Assembly (NCBI RefSeq): GCF_002157205.1
Contig: NZ_CP021358.1
Location: 1,302,001-1,366,000 of the forward strand
Direction: 5' to 3'
Length of the DNA stretch: 64,000 bases
From: Kushneria marisflavi
GTDB taxonomy: Bacteria; Pseudomonadota; Gammaproteobacteria; Pseudomonadales; Halomonadaceae
Each line of letters starts with the position of its first letter. The stretch's first letter is position 1. Made by a program: the position numbers and the translations under genes. This document shows, piece by piece, positions 15,995 to 27,017 of the stretch. Under the pieces are notes generated by a model, which saw nothing but the letters and a program-made list of their open reading frames with translations, was not told the DNA's origin and made no database searches.

Positions 15995-16765
15995 TCAGAC
16001 CACCGAGGTCATGCCGCCATCCACAAAAATGTTCTGACCCGAGACAAAGCTCGAGGCATCCGAGCAGAGATAGAGCAGCGTGCCAACCAGTTCCTGGACG
16101 TTGCCCCAGCGCTGCGCCGGCGTACGATTCTCGACCCAGCTATTGAACGCCTCGTCCTGCCACAGCGCCGTATTCATGTCGGTCTTGAAATAGCCCGGCG
16201 AGATGCAGTTGACCTGGATATTGAAGCGCGCCAGATCCGCTGCCATGCCCTTGGTCAGCATTACCACACCGCCCTTGGACGCCGAATAGGGCGCGATCGT
16301 CTGGCGAGCCAGCATCGACTGCACCGAGCCGATATTGACGATCTTGCCGTGACCGCGCTCGGACATGTGACGCGCCAGTGCGTTGGCCACATAGAACGTG
16401 CTCGACAGGTTGGTGGCAATCACCGCATCCCAGTCGTCGGGCTCGAACTCGGCAAAGGGCGCGCGGCGCTGAAGGCCGGCGTTATTAACCAGAATTTCCG
16501 GCACGCCGTGGGTCTCGACCAGACCGGCCAACGCCGTTTTGACCTCGTCGCTGCGAGTGACGTCAAAGGTCACGCCGAACGCCTCGGCACCGGTGGCCTC
16601 CACAATGGCCTGCACCGCCTTTTGAACCGTGTCTTCACTGCGCCCGTGAATGATGACGCGGGCGCCCTGCTCGGCAAGCCCCTGGGCCAGAGCAAAGCCC
16701 AGACCACGTGAGGAGCCGGTGATCAGCGCCAGCTTTCCCTTGATATCAAACGGGTTAACCGCCAT
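15995..16765 (-). CDS. idnO: Gluconate 5-dehydrogenase-like SDR
   Basis: This 256-residue classical short-chain dehydrogenase has TGSSRGLG at 16-23, NNAG at 93-96, catalytic Ser-146 and YSASK with Tyr-159 and Lys-163. Features of gluconate 5-dehydrogenases (IdnO) are present: the LQRRAPF segment after NNAG and a C-terminal FVDGGMTSVV. It would interconvert 5-ketogluconate and D-gluconate. AAGGA lies before the ATG. It sits 11 bases after the permease gene and upstream of idnD, so the idonate pathway order is conserved. Confidence 0.85.
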   Translation of the reverse strand: MAVNPFDIKGKLALITGSSRGLGFALAQGLAEQGARVIIHGRSEDTVQKAVQAIVEATGAEAFGVTFDVTRSDEVKTALAGLVETHGVPEILVNNAGLQRRAPFAEFEPDDWDAVIATNLSSTFYVANALARHMSERGHGKIVNIGSVQSMLARQTIAPYSASKGGVVMLTKGMAADLARFNIQVNCISPGYFKTDMNTALWQDEAFNSWVENRTPAQRWGNVQELVGTLLYLCSDASSFVSGQNIFVDGGMTSVV

Positions 16766-16776
16766 GAAAACGTCCT

Positions 16777-18156
16777 TTAGAAGATAATGAACATGATGTA
16801 GGCCAGCACGAAACCGACCAGGGACTCGATGGTCTGCTGAACGGTCCAGGTCTTGAGCGTGGTACGCACATCCATGCCCAGCAGACGCCCGACCAGCCAG
16901 AAGCCGGAATCGTTGACGTGGCCGGCAAAGACCGAACCCGCGGCCGTAGCCAGCGTCACCGCGATGACCTGCATGGTGCTGTAATCACCGATGGCTACGG
17001 CTGGCGCCATGAGACCGGCAGCGGTCACCAGTGCCACGGTGGCAGACCCCTGAGCCAGACGCATGACCACGGCCACCACATAAGCCGCCACAATCACCGG
17101 CAGCCCCAGATCGCCCAGCGAGTCCGCCAGCGCATCGCCAATGCCCGAAGCGCGCAGCACCCCGCCGAACATGCCGCCGGCACCAGTGATCAGAACCACC
17201 GAACAGATCGGGCCCAGCGAGCTTTCCAGAATTTTCTCGATCGCACTGCCGTTTTCACCACGGCGCGTGCCCAGCACGACAGCAGCCACCAGTACCGAGA
17301 TCAGCAGGGCAATCGGCGTGCTGCCCAGCGTCGAGAGGACCTGAAACCAGGTCTGGTCGGCATCAACCACGCCTACGGCACGCAGAAAATCCAGGCCGGT
17401 GTTCATGAAAATCAGCACCAGCGGCAGCAGCAGCATGCTGATAACGGTCCCTACCGACGGCGGATTTTTAATCTCATCGTTGTCCACGCCGCCAAAAAGG
17501 CTCTCGGCCAGCTGAAAGCTGTAGTGTTTGGCGCAGAACTTGCCCCATAGATAACCGGAGAGATACCACATGGGCAGAATGATCACGAGACCGGACAGCA
17601 TCAAAAGGCCCAGGTTGGCCCCGTAAAGTTCCGAAGCGGTGACCGGCCCGGGATGCGGCGGCACGAACACGTGCATGACAGAAAAGGCCGCAGCCGTGGG
17701 AATGGCGTACAAAAGAATCGGTCCGCCGAGACGACGCGCGACGGCAAAAACGATCGGCAGCATCACGATCAGGCCGGCGTCAAAGAAGATCGGGAAGCCC
17801 ATCAGCAGCGAGGCCACACCCAGTGCCAGCGGCGCCCGCTTTTCACCAAACAGCTCGATCATGCGATCGGCCAGTACCTGGGCACCGCCGGAGTTTTCGA
17901 CCAGTCGGCCCAGCATCGCGCCAAGACCTACCAGCAGTGCCACCGCCCCCAGGGTCTTGCCGAAATTGTTGACCAGCGTCGGGACAATCTGATCGACCGG
18001 AATGCCCGTGGCAAAGGCCGTGATCAGACTCACCAGAATCAGCGCCAGAAAAGCGTGAAGCTTGAATCGAATCACCAGTACCAGCAGTGCCGCAACCGCT
18101 GCTGCGGCAATCCCCAGCAGGGGGCCGGCCGTCATTGTCTGTGTCCAACCATCCAT
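16777..18156 (-). CDS. GntP-family gluconate/idonate:H+ symporter
   Basis: The protein has 459 residues and about 12 hydrophobic segments; the GntP-family signature region GFPIFFDAGLIVMLPI is visible, as is HPGPVTASELYGANLG. E. coli IdnT, GntT and GntU belong here. It is the first gene of the operon, with AGGGGA before the ATG, followed closely by idnO. Given the downstream genes, L-idonate, 5-ketogluconate or gluconate are likely substrates. Two palindromes upstream mark the control region. Confidence 0.88.
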   Translation of the reverse strand: MDGWTQTMTAGPLLGIAAAAVAALLVLVIRFKLHAFLALILVSLITAFATGIPVDQIVPTLVNNFGKTLGAVALLVGLGAMLGRLVENSGGAQVLADRMIELFGEKRAPLALGVASLLMGFPIFFDAGLIVMLPIVFAVARRLGGPILLYAIPTAAAFSVMHVFVPPHPGPVTASELYGANLGLLMLSGLVIILPMWYLSGYLWGKFCAKHYSFQLAESLFGGVDNDEIKNPPSVGTVISMLLLPLVLIFMNTGLDFLRAVGVVDADQTWFQVLSTLGSTPIALLISVLVAAVVLGTRRGENGSAIEKILESSLGPICSVVLITGAGGMFGGVLRASGIGDALADSLGDLGLPVIVAAYVVAVVMRLAQGSATVALVTAAGLMAPAVAIGDYSTMQVIAVTLATAAGSVFAGHVNDSGFWLVGRLLGMDVRTTLKTWTVQQTIESLVGFVLAYIMFIIF

Positions 18157-18184
18157 CTTGTGTCCCCTTGAACAAACCCCCGCG

Positions 18185-18200
18185 CATAACGAACGTTATG
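18185..18200. promoter_or_regulatory. Palindrome upstream of the idonate-type operon (site 1)
   Basis: CATAACGAACGTTATG has perfect 7-base arms around AA, 29 bases upstream of the permease ATG. The position would overlap the promoter or leader, as expected of a repressor operator (LacI/GntR type conceivable). Confidence 0.5.
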
Positions 18201-18242
18201 ACTCGAGGCATCTTACAGGAGGGGATCACCCCCGGAATCAGA

Positions 18243-18262
18243 CTTAAGTCTATAGACTCAAG
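18243..18262. promoter_or_regulatory. Palindrome upstream of the idonate-type operon (site 2)
   Basis: CTTAAGTCTATAGACTCAAG has 9 of 10 bases symmetric per arm. It lies about 87 bases upstream of the permease start and is different in sequence from site 1, so two regulators may act here. Confidence 0.45.
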
Positions 18263-18294
18263 ATGAATATCAATGCGGCACAGCCAGGGCTCGA

Positions 18295-18711
18295 TCAGCG
18301 CTTGAAGACGTCAAAAAGCTCATCGCCGATCGTTGGGCACCAACGGGCCAGCACTGCGGCAATGCCTACCCCCACCAGGGTCAGCAGCGGCGGCCCCCAC
18401 TCGAGCGTCGCCGCCGAGGAGATATAGAGATATAAAAAGAAAAGCATCATGACCCCGCCACCGACCAGAGCGCCGGAACGGCGACCGGCAATGACGACTG
18501 CAGCCAGCACACCCAGCGCCGGTATGGCCACGGACAGGATGCTGATTCTCGTCGACTGCTGTGCGGTGCCGGCAAATTCGTGGACCAGCCGGAGTCCGAC
18601 CTGCCACAGCAGCATATAGACTGCGACCGGTGCGACAATGGCACCACTGAGTCGTCCCATGACCCCCAGTGCTGCGCCGGGCTCCTGATTATTGCCGTGA
18701 TGACCGGCCAT
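18295..18711 (-). CDS. Small membrane protein of unknown function
   Basis: This 138-residue protein has about four hydrophobic segments (AIVAPVAVYMLLWQVGL, SILSVAIPALGVLAAVVIAG, GGGVMMLFFLYLYISS, LLTLVGVGIAAVLA). I recognise no family. It lies between fumA and the idonate operon, all on the minus strand, and is separated from both by more than 130 bases, so it is probably monocistronic. Confidence 0.65.
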   Translation of the reverse strand: MAGHHGNNQEPGAALGVMGRLSGAIVAPVAVYMLLWQVGLRLVHEFAGTAQQSTRISILSVAIPALGVLAAVVIAGRRSGALVGGGVMMLFFLYLYISSAATLEWGPPLLTLVGVGIAAVLARWCPTIGDELFDVFKR

Positions 18712-18829
18712 GACTGCCTCGCTTGAACGGAAAGGATAAAAGATAAGGGAGCCTTATTAGACCATCGTCCCTCGAGCGCGTTAAGCCCACCCGATCAGGG
18801 GCGAGGCCATGAAGGGTCCGAAGACGACA

Positions 18830-18854
18830 GCGCCGCCCCATAAAAGGGCGGCGC
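18830..18854 (-). terminator. Hairpin after fumA
   Basis: A perfect 9-base stem GCGCCGCCC / GGGCGGCGC encloses a 7-base loop, 25 bases past the fumarase stop. There is no T-run, so it is a weak or Rho-assisted terminator or an mRNA 3' stabiliser. Confidence 0.5.
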
Positions 18855-18879
18855 GACGCAAGCGATCAGCGGTAACACC

Positions 18880-20382
18880 TCAACGACGTGCGATGATTTC
18901 CTGCCATTTGACCGGACCCAGCGTATGCACGCTGTCGCCCCGGGTATCCACGGCCACCGTCACCGGCATGTCCTTGACGTCAAACTCGTAAATCGCCTCC
19001 ATGCCAAGATCTTCAAAGGCCAGCACCTTCGATCCCTTGATCGCCTGCGCGACCAGGTAAGCTGCCCCGCCCACGGCCATCAGGTAGGCTGCCCCGTTGT
19101 CGCGGATCGCCTCGATGGCGCTCGGCCCACGCTCGGACTTGCCCACCATGCCCAGAAGACCGGTCTCTTCCAGAATGGTGCGAGTGAACTTGTCCATGCG
19201 CGTGGCGGTGGTAGGACCAGCCGGACCCACGACCTCACCTTCCATCGGGTCTACCGGACCCACGTAATAGATGAAGCGGCCCTTGAGATCGACCGGCAGC
19301 GGCTCGCCCTTCGAGATCATGTCGACCATGCGCTTGTGCGCCGCGTCACGTCCGGTCAACAGCTTGCCGGAGAGCAGCAGCGTGTCACCCGGAGACCAGG
19401 TGGCCACCTCTTCCTGGGTGATGGTGTCCAGATTGACCCGCTTGACGCCCTCGCCGGCCTCCCAGGCAATTTCCGGCCAGTCGTCGATTTCCGGCACCGG
19501 CAGGGTCGCCGGGCCGCTGCCATCGAGATGGAAGTGCACGTGACGGGTGGCGGCACAGTTGGGAATGATCGCCACCGGCTTGTTGGCCGCATGGGTCGGA
19601 CAGTCCTTGACCTTGATGTCCAGCACCGTGGTCAGCCCCCCCAGCCCCTGGGCGCCGATGCCCAGGCGATTGACCTTCTCAAACAGCTCCAGCCGCAGTT
19701 CCTCGGCCCGGTTCGACGACCCGCGCGCCTGCAGATCCTGAATATCGATCGGATCAAGCAGCGACTCCTTGGCCATCTTCATCGCCTGCTCGGCGGTGCC
19801 GCCAATACCGATGCCCAGCATGCCCGGCGGGCACCAGCCGGCGCCCATCTTCGGCACCTGCTCGAGCACCCAGTCCACCACGCTGTCAGAGGGGTTGAGC
19901 ATGGCGAACTTCGATTTCGCTTCACTGCCGCCGCCCTTGGCCGCCACGTGGATCTCGACCTGATCCCCCGGTACCAGACGATGGTGGATGATGGCCGGCG
20001 TATTGTCCTTCGTATTGCGACGCGCACCGTCCGGATCTTCGAGAATCGAGGCGCGCAGGATGTTGTCCGGATGGTTGTAGGCTCGACGCACGCCTTCGTT
20101 GATCATGTCATCCAGGCTCATGTCCGCCTCCCACTGCACGTTCATGCCCACGTTGATAAACACGGTCACGATGCCGGTGTCCTGACAGATGGGACGATGG
20201 CCGGTGGCGCACATGCGCGAATTGATCAGGATCTGGGCGATGGCATCACGCGCAGCGGGATTTTCCTCACGCTGATACGCCTGATGCATGGCATCGATAA
20301 AATCCTTGGGGTGGTAATAGGAGATGTACTGCAGCGCATCGGTGACGCTGTCGATCAGGTCATTCTGGCGAATCACGGTCAT
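18880..20382 (-). CDS. fumA: Class I fumarate hydratase (possible mesaconase)
   Basis: 500 residues from the ATG at 20382 (MTVIRQND), which has AAGGA upstream; a start at 20415 lacks support. This is an iron-sulfur, oxygen-sensitive class I fumarase covering the alpha and beta halves. Cluster-type cysteines are visible in CATGHRPICQDTG (Cys-58, Cys-66) and NCAATRHVHF. YVGPVDPMEGEVVGPAGPTT is the beta-domain signature. Class I fumarases can also hydrate mesaconate to citramalate. Its neighbours (TRAP transporter, CoA-transferase, CitE-like lyase) make that role attractive, but a plain TCA role is equally possible. Confidence 0.92.
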   Translation of the reverse strand: MTVIRQNDLIDSVTDALQYISYYHPKDFIDAMHQAYQREENPAARDAIAQILINSRMCATGHRPICQDTGIVTVFINVGMNVQWEADMSLDDMINEGVRRAYNHPDNILRASILEDPDGARRNTKDNTPAIIHHRLVPGDQVEIHVAAKGGGSEAKSKFAMLNPSDSVVDWVLEQVPKMGAGWCPPGMLGIGIGGTAEQAMKMAKESLLDPIDIQDLQARGSSNRAEELRLELFEKVNRLGIGAQGLGGLTTVLDIKVKDCPTHAANKPVAIIPNCAATRHVHFHLDGSGPATLPVPEIDDWPEIAWEAGEGVKRVNLDTITQEEVATWSPGDTLLLSGKLLTGRDAAHKRMVDMISKGEPLPVDLKGRFIYYVGPVDPMEGEVVGPAGPTTATRMDKFTRTILEETGLLGMVGKSERGPSAIEAIRDNGAAYLMAVGGAAYLVAQAIKGSKVLAFEDLGMEAIYEFDVKDMPVTVAVDTRGDSVHTLGPVKWQEIIARR

Positions 20383-20485
20383 GACACGGTTTTCCTTGTT
20401 CCTTTCGATTCTCATGCAGCGCCGGTCGGACAGGCGCTACCCGGTCGAAGTGAGTCTCTCGGTGACCGGCGCATCATACGCCTGT

Positions 20486-20516
20486 CTGCCCCCTGCGACG
20501 AGTCGTCAGGGGGCAG
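20486..20516 (-). other. Strong hairpin between dctM and fumA
   Basis: Arms CTGCCCCCTG and CAGGGGGCAG pair perfectly, with a partly paired interior (GTCG/CGAC). It lies 31 bases past the dctM stop and has no T-run. It may protect the transporter mRNA or attenuate read-through into fumA. Confidence 0.5.
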
Positions 20517-20547
20517 CAGGTCAATCGAAGCAGAACGCCGCGAGACG

Positions 20548-21828
20548 TTACATGCCGAGCAGGTTGGGCAGCCCCAGCGAGATAAAGGGCACGTAAGTGA
20601 TCAGCAGGAGGAAGCTGATCAGCAGCAAAAGCCACGGGCTGGAGGCACGAATGACGGCCGTCAGTGGCTGACCGGTCACGGCCGAGGCCACGAACAGGTT
20701 GAGCCCGGTCGGTGGCGTAAGCATACCGATCTCCATGTTGACCACCATGATGATACCCAGGTGAACCGGATCGATTCCCAGCTGCATGGCAATCGGGAAC
20801 AGAATCGGCGCCAGGATCAGAATGATCGCCGATGGCTCCATGAAGCTGCCCGCCACCAGCAGAATAATGTTGACCACCAGCAAAAACGCGATCGGCGAGA
20901 ACTGCTGATCCACCACCCAGGCCGTGATTGCCTGCGGAATCTGCTCGGTCGTCAGCACGTGGGCAAAAAGCATGGCGTTGGCGATGATGAACATCAGCAC
21001 GATGCTCAGTTTCGCCGCTTCCAGAATGACCTTCGGGCATTCACGCCAGCTGATGTCGCGATAGACGACCAGCGCCACAAACGCCGCATAGACGGCGGCC
21101 ACGGCGGCGGCTTCTGTCGGTGTGAACATGCCGGTATAGATACCGCCCAGAATGATCACGATCAGCAACAGTCCCCAGAAGGACTTGCGCGCCAGCACCA
21201 GCGTCTCTCTCAGGGGAACCCGCGGCAGGGCCGGCATCTTCTTGATGCGCGCGATGATGTAGATCGCGATCATCAACAGAAGGCCCAGCATCAGACCCGG
21301 CACCACACCGGCCATGAACAGCTTGCCCACCGAGGTTTCGGTGGCCGCACCGTAGACCACCATCACGATCGAAGGCGGAATCAGAATGCCCAGCGTCCCG
21401 GCGTTGCAGACGATGCCGGTGGCAAACGACTGCGTATAGCCCGAGCGCACCATGCCGGCAATGACCACCGAACCGACCGCGGCCACGGTGGCCGGCGATG
21501 AGCCGGAAAGTGCAGCAAAGAGCACGCAGGCCATGACCGAGGCGATCGGCAATCCGCCCCGGAAATGTCCCACGCAGGCGTTGGCGAAGTCGATCAATCG
21601 CCGTGCCACGCCGCCGCTGGTCATGAAAGCGCCGGAGAGCAGGAAAAACGGGATCGCCAGCAGCGTATAGTGCTCGGAAGTTTCAAAGAGCTTGATGGCC
21701 AGCGAGCGAATCGAATCCTGACTGAACAGCAAAATGGTCAGCGCACCGGAAAGCCCCAGCGACACCGCGATCGGCACACTCAAGAACAGCAGTACGAACA
21801 GGGCGATAAACAAAAAGGCGATGGTCAT
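20548..21828 (-). CDS. dctM: TRAP dicarboxylate transporter, large permease subunit DctM
   Basis: The protein has 426 residues and about 12 transmembrane segments; IPFFLLSGAFMTSGGVARRL, FGALSGSS-like FAALSGSSPATVAAVG and GILIPPSIVMVVYG are hallmark TRAP-M motifs. It overlaps dctQ by four bases (ATGA). With DctQ and DctP it forms a Na+-coupled, binding-protein-dependent carboxylate importer. Confidence 0.92.
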   Translation of the reverse strand: MTIAFLFIALFVLLFLSVPIAVSLGLSGALTILLFSQDSIRSLAIKLFETSEHYTLLAIPFFLLSGAFMTSGGVARRLIDFANACVGHFRGGLPIASVMACVLFAALSGSSPATVAAVGSVVIAGMVRSGYTQSFATGIVCNAGTLGILIPPSIVMVVYGAATETSVGKLFMAGVVPGLMLGLLLMIAIYIIARIKKMPALPRVPLRETLVLARKSFWGLLLIVIILGGIYTGMFTPTEAAAVAAVYAAFVALVVYRDISWRECPKVILEAAKLSIVLMFIIANAMLFAHVLTTEQIPQAITAWVVDQQFSPIAFLLVVNIILLVAGSFMEPSAIILILAPILFPIAMQLGIDPVHLGIIMVVNMEIGMLTPPTGLNLFVASAVTGQPLTAVIRASSPWLLLLISFLLLITYVPFISLGLPNLLGM

Positions 21829-22475
21829 GACCGTGACTCCTTCGAGACGTCGGGATGGACATCGGTCGCCAGCTTGAGCGCATCGGCGGCTTCATCTGCC
21901 ATCTGCAAACCGTTTTGCTCACCGCGCATCGTCAGCACAAAGGCCTCTACAAGGCGGGCAATCACCAGCGCAAACCCGAGCGGCACGATCATCGCGATAT
22001 GCCACTGCATGACGTGAAACTCGTCGAGATCCTCGGCGCCAAGCCCGGCACCATGCAATGCCGCCACCCAGTCATAGCTCGATACCATCATCAGCACGGC
22101 GTATCCCAGCACAACCAGCAGTACGAGAATCGAGCAGACCCGGCGCAGCGGCGCGCTGAAGGTCCGCACCAGCAGATCAACGCCGATATGGGCACCGGTA
22201 CGAATGCCATAGGAGATCCCCAGAAAGATCAGCCAGCCGAAGCAGGCACGTGTCAGCGCCGAACTCCAGGTCATCGCCTGGGCGGTATCGAGCAGCACAT
22301 CGCCAATGGCAAACAGCGGGCCCTCCAGCGCCGGGAAGGCATCGGCGCCGGCGTAGAACACCACATAAAGATTATTGAACATCACGTAGACAAACGTGAT
22401 CAGCGTCATGGCCGTTAAAAAGAGGGCCACCAGGCCCTCTTCGAGATGGTTCCAGAGATTGAGCAGTGTCTTCAT
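21825..22475 (-). CDS. dctQ: TRAP dicarboxylate transporter, small permease subunit DctQ
   Basis: 216 residues from the ATG at 22475 (MKTLLNLWNHLEEG); the ATG at 22481 lies too close to GGGAG. Four membrane segments and the WSSALTRACFGWLIFLGISY motif (Trp followed by conserved Ar-x-x-F/L-W-L-G) identify the DctQ family. It couples the binding protein with DctM. It lies 27 bases after dctP and overlaps dctM by four bases. Confidence 0.9.
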   Translation of the reverse strand: MKTLLNLWNHLEEGLVALFLTAMTLITFVYVMFNNLYVVFYAGADAFPALEGPLFAIGDVLLDTAQAMTWSSALTRACFGWLIFLGISYGIRTGAHIGVDLLVRTFSAPLRRVCSILVLLVVLGYAVLMMVSSYDWVAALHGAGLGAEDLDEFHVMQWHIAMIVPLGFALVIARLVEAFVLTMRGEQNGLQMADEAADALKLATDVHPDVSKESRS

Positions 22476-22502
22476 TGCCATGACTCCCGTGGCATTGCCC
22501 TA

Positions 22503-24766
<2,264 letters not shown>

Positions 24767-24831
24767 CGAAGGCTTTACCGGGTGTGGATAACATGACGTC
24801 CACAGTATGGCATTTTCACGCCGGAGACACG

Positions 24832-25674
24832 CTAATGCCCGGCGCGGGTCAGCAGCCGTCGAGCCCGCTCGATCACCGGCGCATCCACCATCTGCCCTTC
24901 CACACGAAAGGCGCCGCCGTGAGTCTGCGCACCGGCTAGCACCTTCTGCGCCCACCCAAGCTGTTCGGGGCTCGGGGTAAAGGCCCGATGCACCGGCGCC
25001 AGCTGGCGCGGATGGATGCAGAGCATGCCGCCAAAGCCCATCTGGCGCGCATATCGCGCCGTATCATGAAGGGCCTCATCATCATCAAGTACCGGCGATA
25101 CACCTGCCATTGGCGGCGCCAGGCCCGCCAACCGCGATTGCAACACCAGCTGATAGCGCGCCTGATCCAGGATCGCCTCGGCGCCCGGGGTATCGCTTTC
25201 AAGGTCCAGATCCAGTGCCAGATCCAGCGCGCCGAAACTCAGTCGCTCAACGCCCTCCACCGCAGCCAGCTCGGCGATCCAGTCAAGGCCGGAGGCGCTT
25301 TCGATCAGCGGCCATAGAGGGCGATCCAGCGCAGCGACCTGCCTGAGCGCCATGGCCGATTCCGCCTTGGACACCATGATCATCGAGACGCCTGTCAGGC
25401 GGGCACACAGATCCAGATCAGCATCGAAATGTTCGCTGCCGGGCGCATTGATGCGCACACAGAGCCGCGCCTGTGGTACCTCCTCCAGAGTCTGCTCCAA
25501 TGTGTCCCGGGCCAGCGCCTTGTCCTCCAGCGCCACGGCGTCTTCGAGGTCGACGATCACCAGATCCGCCTCGCTGTCACGCGCCTTCGCGATGCGATCA
25601 GGCCGGGTCGCCGGGACAAAAAGCGCTGAACGCGCCTGGCGCATGAGACTCACCGCCTCGTCGAATGCTGTCAT
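24832..25674 (-). CDS. CitE/HpcH-type CoA-ester lyase (citramalyl-CoA lyase candidate)
   Basis: The protein has 280 residues. HpcH/HpaI aldolase (CitE-like) motifs are visible: SALFVPATRPDRIAKA, VIVDLEDAV (about 39-47), RINAPGSEHFDADL, PLIESASGL with the metal-binding Glu, and FGALDLALDL. These enzymes split malyl-, citramalyl- or beta-methylmalyl-CoA to acetyl/propionyl-CoA plus a keto acid. The ATG follows the CoA-transferase stop with no gap (TAAATG), indicating tight coupling. (S)-citramalyl-CoA to pyruvate plus acetyl-CoA is the preferred reading from context. Confidence 0.85.
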   Translation of the reverse strand: MTAFDEAVSLMRQARSALFVPATRPDRIAKARDSEADLVIVDLEDAVALEDKALARDTLEQTLEEVPQARLCVRINAPGSEHFDADLDLCARLTGVSMIMVSKAESAMALRQVAALDRPLWPLIESASGLDWIAELAAVEGVERLSFGALDLALDLDLESDTPGAEAILDQARYQLVLQSRLAGLAPPMAGVSPVLDDDEALHDTARYARQMGFGGMLCIHPRQLAPVHRAFTPSPEQLGWAQKVLAGAQTHGGAFRVEGQMVDAPVIERARRLLTRAGH

Positions 25675-26895
25675 TTACACCACTCCCTTTTCTCGCCAGG
25701 CGGCGATGGTTGCGTCGTCATGACCCAGTGAGACCAGAATCTCTCGAGTATGTTCGCCCAGTGCCGGAATCGCGCCCATGACCGTGTTGGAAGCAGGTCC
25801 CTGCCCTGGTGGCAAAAGAGCCTGCAGTGGCCCAACGGGAGAGTCTACCTCGCACCAGCGGCCTCGCGCTGCCAGCTGCGGATGTGCCCAGACATCGGCC
25901 ATCTCGTTGACATGTGCATTGGCAATCCCGGCCTGATCGAGACGCGCCACCACTTCCTCCGCCGACAGGGTCGAGAAGACCTCATCAATGACGGCGTCCA
26001 GCGCCTGCCTCGCCCGGCTGCGCTCGGCATTGGTGGCAAAACGCGGATCATCGATCAGGTCAGGCTGTTTGAGCACCTGCTCGCAAAAGAGCCCCCACTC
26101 ACGCTCGTTTTGCAGCCCCAGCATCACGGACTGTCCACCTCCGGCCGCAAAAGGCCCATAGGGATAGATCGTCGAGTGCGATGCGCCGGCACGCGGCGGG
26201 GGCTCGGCACCATCCAGGGCGTAATAGAGCGGATAGCCCATCCACTCCACGGTGGCCTCGAGCATCGACACATCGATATGACTGCCCTCGCCGCTGCGCG
26301 CACGCTTCAACAGCGCGGCGAGAATGTTGCTGTAGGCATACATGCCGGCCGCGATGTCGGAGATCGACACCCCGGCCTTGACCGGGGTGTCCCTTGTTCC
26401 GGTCTGGGACACCAGGCCCGACTCGCTCTGAATCAGCAGGTCATAGGCCTTTTTATTGGCGTAGGGGCCATCATTGCCGTAGCCCGAAATATCGCAGACG
26501 ATCAGACGAGGAAACTGCTCATGAAGCGCTTCAAAGGAGAGGCCAAGTCGTGCGCTGGCACCGGGGCTCAGGTTCTGGATCAGCACATCAGCGTCACCCA
26601 ACAGTGCCAGCAGCACCTCATGGCCTTCACTGGTTTTAACATCCAGCGTCAGGCTCTGCTTGCCGCGATTGGTCCAGACAAAGTGAGAGGCCAGCCCGCG
26701 CGCGCGGCTGTCATAGTGGCGGGCGAAATCTCCCGTACCGGGGCGTTCGATCTTGATCACTTCCGCGCCCAGATCTGCCAGCTGGCGCGAGCAAAAGGGC
26801 GCTGCGATGGCATGTTCCAGGCTGATAACGCGCACCCCATCCAGTGGGCGAATATCGCTGACAGATCGTAATGATGCAGGAGCATGGGACGTCAT
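25675..26895 (-). CDS. CaiB/BaiF-type (family III) CoA-transferase
   Basis: 406 residues from the ATG at 26895 (MTSHAPAS), preceded by AAAGG; earlier in-frame ATGs at 26913 and 26967 are less well placed. Family III features: RPLDGVRVISLEHAIAAP, LGAEVIKIERPGTGD, NRGKQSLTLD and AYDLLIQSESGL, whose Asp is the expected catalytic residue. It likely transfers CoA from succinyl-CoA or acetyl-CoA to a dicarboxylate such as citramalate, feeding the adjacent lyase. A LysR gene is divergent. Confidence 0.87.
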   Translation of the reverse strand: MTSHAPASLRSVSDIRPLDGVRVISLEHAIAAPFCSRQLADLGAEVIKIERPGTGDFARHYDSRARGLASHFVWTNRGKQSLTLDVKTSEGHEVLLALLGDADVLIQNLSPGASARLGLSFEALHEQFPRLIVCDISGYGNDGPYANKKAYDLLIQSESGLVSQTGTRDTPVKAGVSISDIAAGMYAYSNILAALLKRARSGEGSHIDVSMLEATVEWMGYPLYYALDGAEPPPRAGASHSTIYPYGPFAAGGGQSVMLGLQNEREWGLFCEQVLKQPDLIDDPRFATNAERSRARQALDAVIDEVFSTLSAEEVVARLDQAGIANAHVNEMADVWAHPQLAARGRWCEVDSPVGPLQALLPPGQGPASNTVMGAIPALGEHTREILVSLGHDDATIAAWREKGVV

Positions 26896-27017
26896 AACGG
26901 GCCTTTTTATCATGCGTTTGTGCCCAGCATGCCCGGTTTCAGGACACGTCAGAATTGGTCTTTTCATGACCCCGCGTTAGGCTCGACCGAACACTCGGCT
27001 TCCCAGGGTAAATACTC

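Noticed and set aside
18925..21501. 858-codon plus-strand open frame opposite fumA and dctM
   Set aside because: Spans two well-supported minus-strand genes and their gap; composition is His/Arg/Gln-rich with no domains.
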